Part shown: positions 7,559 to 9,593 of the stretch, in pieces
How positions within the stretch are numbered: the first letter of the stretch is position 1
Layout of the letters: the number at the start of each line of letters is the position of its first letter
Assembly: GCA_025464735.1 (NCBI GenBank)
Contig: JAODMX010000145.1
Coordinates: forward strand, 1-9,593
Direction: 5' to 3'
DNA from: Frondihabitans sp.
GTDB lineage: Bacteria; Actinomycetota; Actinomycetes; Actinomycetales; Microbacteriaceae
DNA length: 9,593 nt
Position numbers and translations under genes: made by a program
Notes under the pieces: model-generated
The model's input: only the letters and a program-made list of their open reading frames with translations
The model's database searches: none
Told to the model about the DNA's origin: nothing

Positions 7559-7564
7559 ATTGTA
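7559..7564 (-). promoter_or_regulatory. -10-like hexamer TACAAT upstream of sua5
   Basis: TACAAT differs from the consensus TATAAT at one base and sits in the 66-nt prmC-sua5 gap. It is 9 nt before the sua5 ATG, which would place transcription start at or next to the start codon. No good -35 element is present at 16-18 nt (the region reads GGAGCC). The absence of a strong Shine-Dalgarno sequence for sua5 fits a leaderless transcript, a common mode in Actinobacteria. It may be chance. Confidence 0.35.
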
Positions 7565-7615
7565 GTGCGACCTTCCGGACAGGCTCCTGACGGCTCGCTC
7601 GCGACGGGAACACGG

Positions 7616-8482
7616 TCAGCGAAGGGCCGTCGTGGCCCGGTCACGCAACGTCAGGTCGGGGTGGGTCGCCGTGGCATGCCAGCCGTCCGCCCGCAGGAGC
7701 TCGCGAATCGCTTGGCCCTGCTGCTCGCCGTGCTCGATCACGAGCGTGCCGCCGGGAATCAGGAGCCGAAGTGCTCGCCTGGACAGCGATCGGACCACGT
7801 CGAGGCCGTCGTCGCCGCCGTACAGGGCGAGCCGAGGGTCGAAAAGGCGGACCTCAGGATCCCTCGGGACCATTCCCAGCGGAATGTACGGCGGATTCGA
7901 CACGACGACCGACACGGTACCGTCGAGCTCGGAGAGGGCCTCGGCGAGGTCACCGACCGTCAGATCAACGCGCGCGCCCGTGCTCGCGATGTTCCGTTCC
8001 GTCCAGACGGCGGCTTCGGGTGACAACTCGACCGCGTACACGTGAGCCTGAGGCACCTCGACGGCGAGCGAGAGCGCCAAAGCGCCGCTTCCCGTCCCGA
8101 GATCGACTGCGATCGGCGCTTCCTCAGCGCGGGCGCGGAGTGCGTCGATGGCGATCTGGGCGACGGCCTCGGTCTCCGGCCTCGGAACGAAGACTCCGGG
8201 CCCGACGTGCAGCAGAAGCGAACGGAACGGCGCCAGGCCCGTGATGTGCTGGAGCGGCTCGCGCGTCGCTCGCCGCGCGACGAGATCGCGAAAAGCCGCC
8301 TCGGCGTCCGGTGCGATCGTCGATCCGACGAGCTCTTTCGTCGCGATCTCGCCGCGACCGAGATCCAGGACGTGCCCCAGGAGAAGAGCAGAATCGACCT
8401 CGGGCCACGGGATGCCTGCCTCGGCAAGGATCCCACGCGCCCAGGTGAGCGCAGACGCCACGGTGGCCGAGCGGTCACTCAC
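7616..8482 (-). CDS. prmC: release factor glutamine N5-methyltransferase
   Basis: PrmC (HemK) transfers a methyl group from S-adenosylmethionine to the glutamine of the GGQ motif in release factors, raising peptide-release efficiency. The 288-residue product has a helical N-terminal substrate-binding domain (about 5-85, with the family block REPLQHITG at 74-82), then FVPRPETE at 98-105, the SAM-binding loop DLGTGSG at 127-133, the acidic strand end AVELS at 150-154 and the catalytic NPPY at 196-199. The start is GTG (8482-8480), overlapping the end of prfA by 8 nt (GTGAGTGA), which suggests coupled translation of enzyme and substrate. Stop is TGA at 7618-7616. All key motifs are intact. Confidence 0.97.
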   Translation of the reverse strand: MSDRSATVASALTWARGILAEAGIPWPEVDSALLLGHVLDLGRGEIATKELVGSTIAPDAEAAFRDLVARRATREPLQHITGLAPFRSLLLHVGPGVFVPRPETEAVAQIAIDALRARAEEAPIAVDLGTGSGALALSLAVEVPQAHVYAVELSPEAAVWTERNIASTGARVDLTVGDLAEALSELDGTVSVVVSNPPYIPLGMVPRDPEVRLFDPRLALYGGDDGLDVVRSLSRRALRLLIPGGTLVIEHGEQQGQAIRELLRADGWHATATHPDLTLRDRATTALR

Positions 8483-9557
8483 CGGTATCGCCGATGTCGG
8501 CGAGCTGGGCCTCCTCGTCGGCCTGGATGCACGAGTCGATCACGGGGTCGAGTGCGCCGTCCATCACCGCGTCGAGGTTGTAGGCCTTGTAGCCCGTGCG
8601 GTGGTCGGCGATCCGGTTTTCCGGGAAGTTGTAGGTGCGGATCCGTTCGGAGCGATCCATGCCGCGAATCTGGCTCTTCCGAGCGTCGGAGGCGACGGCC
8701 GCCTGCTCTTCCGCCTGACGGGCAAGGATCCGGGCCCGCAAGACGCGCATGCCGGCCTCACGGTTCTGGAGCTGGCTCTTCTCGTTCTGCATCGCCACGA
8801 CGATTCCGGTCGGGAGGTGCGTGATACGCACGGCCGAGTCGGTCGTGTTGACGGACTGGCCTCCCGGGCCTGACGAGCGGTAGACATCGATCTTCAGGTC
8901 GTTCTGATTGATCTCGACCTCTTCGGGTTCGTCGACCTCCGGAAACACGAGGACTCCCGTGGTGGAGGTGTGGATCCGGCCCTGCGACTCGGTTGCCGGC
9001 ACGCGCTGAACGCGATGCACGCCGCCCTCGTACTTGAGGTGAGCCCAGACGCCCTGCGCCGGATCGTTCGACGACGACTTGATCGCGACCTGAACGTTCT
9101 TGTAGCCGCCAAGGTCGGATTCGTCGCGTTCGAGAAGCTCGGTCTTCCAGCCCTTCGACTCGGCGTAGTGCGTGTACATGCGTAGAAGGTCGGCTGCGAA
9201 GAGGGCGCTCTCGGCTCCGCCCTCGCCTCCCTTGATCTCCATGATGACGTCGCGACCGTCGTCCGGGTCTCGAGGGATCAGGAGACGCCGCAGCTTCTCC
9301 TGCGCGGCGTCGGACGTCTCTTCGAGAACCGGCACCTCGTCGGCGAACGCCTCGTCGTCGCGCGCAAGTTCGCGCGCGGCGGCGAGGTCGTCGACGGACT
9401 GCTGCCAGTCGGTGTACGCGTGAACGATTCGACTCAGCTCGGCGTAGCGCCGGTTGATCTTCTTGGCCCGAGCCGCATCCGCGTGAACGGCAGGATCAGC
9501 GAGCTGATTCTGCAGGTCTTCGTGCTCTGCCAGCAGCGTTGCCACTGACTCGAACAT
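8475..9557 (-). CDS. prfA: peptide chain release factor 1
   Basis: RF1 recognises UAA and UAG stop codons on the ribosome and triggers hydrolysis of the finished peptide. The 360-residue protein has the family's usual length. It shows a helical domain 1 (about 1-100), the stop-codon recognition tripeptide Pro-Ala-Thr at 187-189 within [18 protein letters not shown], and the catalytic GGQ at 232-234 within [23 protein letters not shown] identifies RF1; RF2 would carry SPF. Gln234 is the expected target of the neighbouring PrmC. The ATG at 9557-9555 directly follows an upstream TAA (TAAATG), with AAGGA (9569-9565) 7 nt upstream, inside the preceding coding region. No frameshift is present, unlike RF2 genes of many bacteria. 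Confidence 0.98.
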   Translation of the reverse strand: MFESVATLLAEHEDLQNQLADPAVHADAARAKKINRRYAELSRIVHAYTDWQQSVDDLAAARELARDDEAFADEVPVLEETSDAAQEKLRRLLIPRDPDDGRDVIMEIKGGEGGAESALFAADLLRMYTHYAESKGWKTELLERDESDLGGYKNVQVAIKSSSNDPAQGVWAHLKYEGGVHRVQRVPATESQGRIHTSTTGVLVFPEVDEPEEVEINQNDLKIDVYRSSGPGGQSVNTTDSAVRITHLPTGIVVAMQNEKSQLQNREAGMRVLRARILARQAEEQAAVASDARKSQIRGMDRSERIRTYNFPENRIADHRTGYKAYNLDAVMDGALDPVIDSCIQADEEAQLADIGDTGE

Positions 9558-9593
9558 TTAGTCGTCCTTGTGGCCGTTGGCCGCGGGAACGGA
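9558..9593 (-). CDS. C-terminal end of an upstream gene (partial, unidentified)
   Basis: On the minus strand the bases before prfA read as an open frame of 11 codons, SVPAANGHKDD, ending in a TAA that abuts the prfA ATG. Two features support a real gene end: the zero-base junction, and the prfA ribosome binding site lying inside this frame. The tail is too short to identify. In related Actinobacteria the gene upstream of prfA is rpmE or rho. The acidic, non-basic tail fits a flexible Rho C-terminus better than ribosomal protein L31, but this is a guess. Confidence 0.5.
   Translation of the reverse strand, partial: SVPAANGHKDD

Noticed and set aside
6929..8023. 364-codon plus-strand frame opposite sua5 and prmC
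   Set aside because: It crosses two well-supported minus-strand genes and their gap, and its Arg-rich composition is that of an antisense shadow.

Overview
The window is one continuous, minus-strand housekeeping cluster from a high-GC Gram-positive bacterium (Actinobacteria). The separate b and delta subunits, with a long (264-residue) delta rather than the mycobacterial b-delta fusion, together with general protein similarity, make a member of Microbacteriaceae or a close relative my best guess. That family-level placement is inference from memory, not a search. Every convincing gene reads right to left, so the first gene transcribed lies at the right edge.

Layout in transcription order, from high to low coordinates: the last 11 codons of an unidentified upstream gene (9558-9593); prfA, peptide chain release factor 1; prmC, the methyltransferase that modifies release factors; a TsaC/Sua5/YwlC-type enzyme for the tRNA t6A modification; a WecA/TagO-type polyprenyl-phosphate sugar-1-phosphate transferase; a small four-helix AtpI-like membrane protein; then the F1Fo ATP synthase genes atpB (a), atpE (c), atpF (b), atpH (delta), atpA (alpha) and the first 178 codons of atpG (gamma), which runs off the left edge. 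atpD and atpC are expected just beyond it. This order, release factor to prmC to sua5 to wecA to atpI to atp, is the one I recall for Mycobacterium tuberculosis Rv1299-Rv1309, so the arrangement is conserved and not novel.

The genes are tightly packed. prfA begins on the base after the previous stop codon, prfA and prmC overlap by 8 nt, wecA and atpI overlap in an ATGA, and the ribosome binding sites of wecA and atpF include bases of the preceding stop codon. Gaps above 40 nt occur at prmC/sua5 (66 nt), atpI/atpB (188 nt), atpB/atpE (48 nt), atpH/atpA (87 nt) and atpA/atpG (83 nt). These gaps hold the only unexplained structure: a strong 14-15 bp stem-loop between atpA and atpG, a 7-bp perfect hairpin plus a two-unit tandem repeat between atpH and atpA, small hairpins before atpE and atpB, and a good -10-like hexamer 9 nt before the sua5 start. 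None has a T-tract, so none looks like an intrinsic terminator. They may tune the uneven subunit amounts of the ATP synthase (alpha and c are needed in several copies), but that is a hypothesis.

I found no mobile element, CRISPR array, tRNA or rRNA gene, defence system or other accessory module. No stretch longer than 300 bases lacks a gene. I do not think the window holds an undescribed system; the points worth checking are fine-scale ones in the intergenic RNA and at a few start sites.
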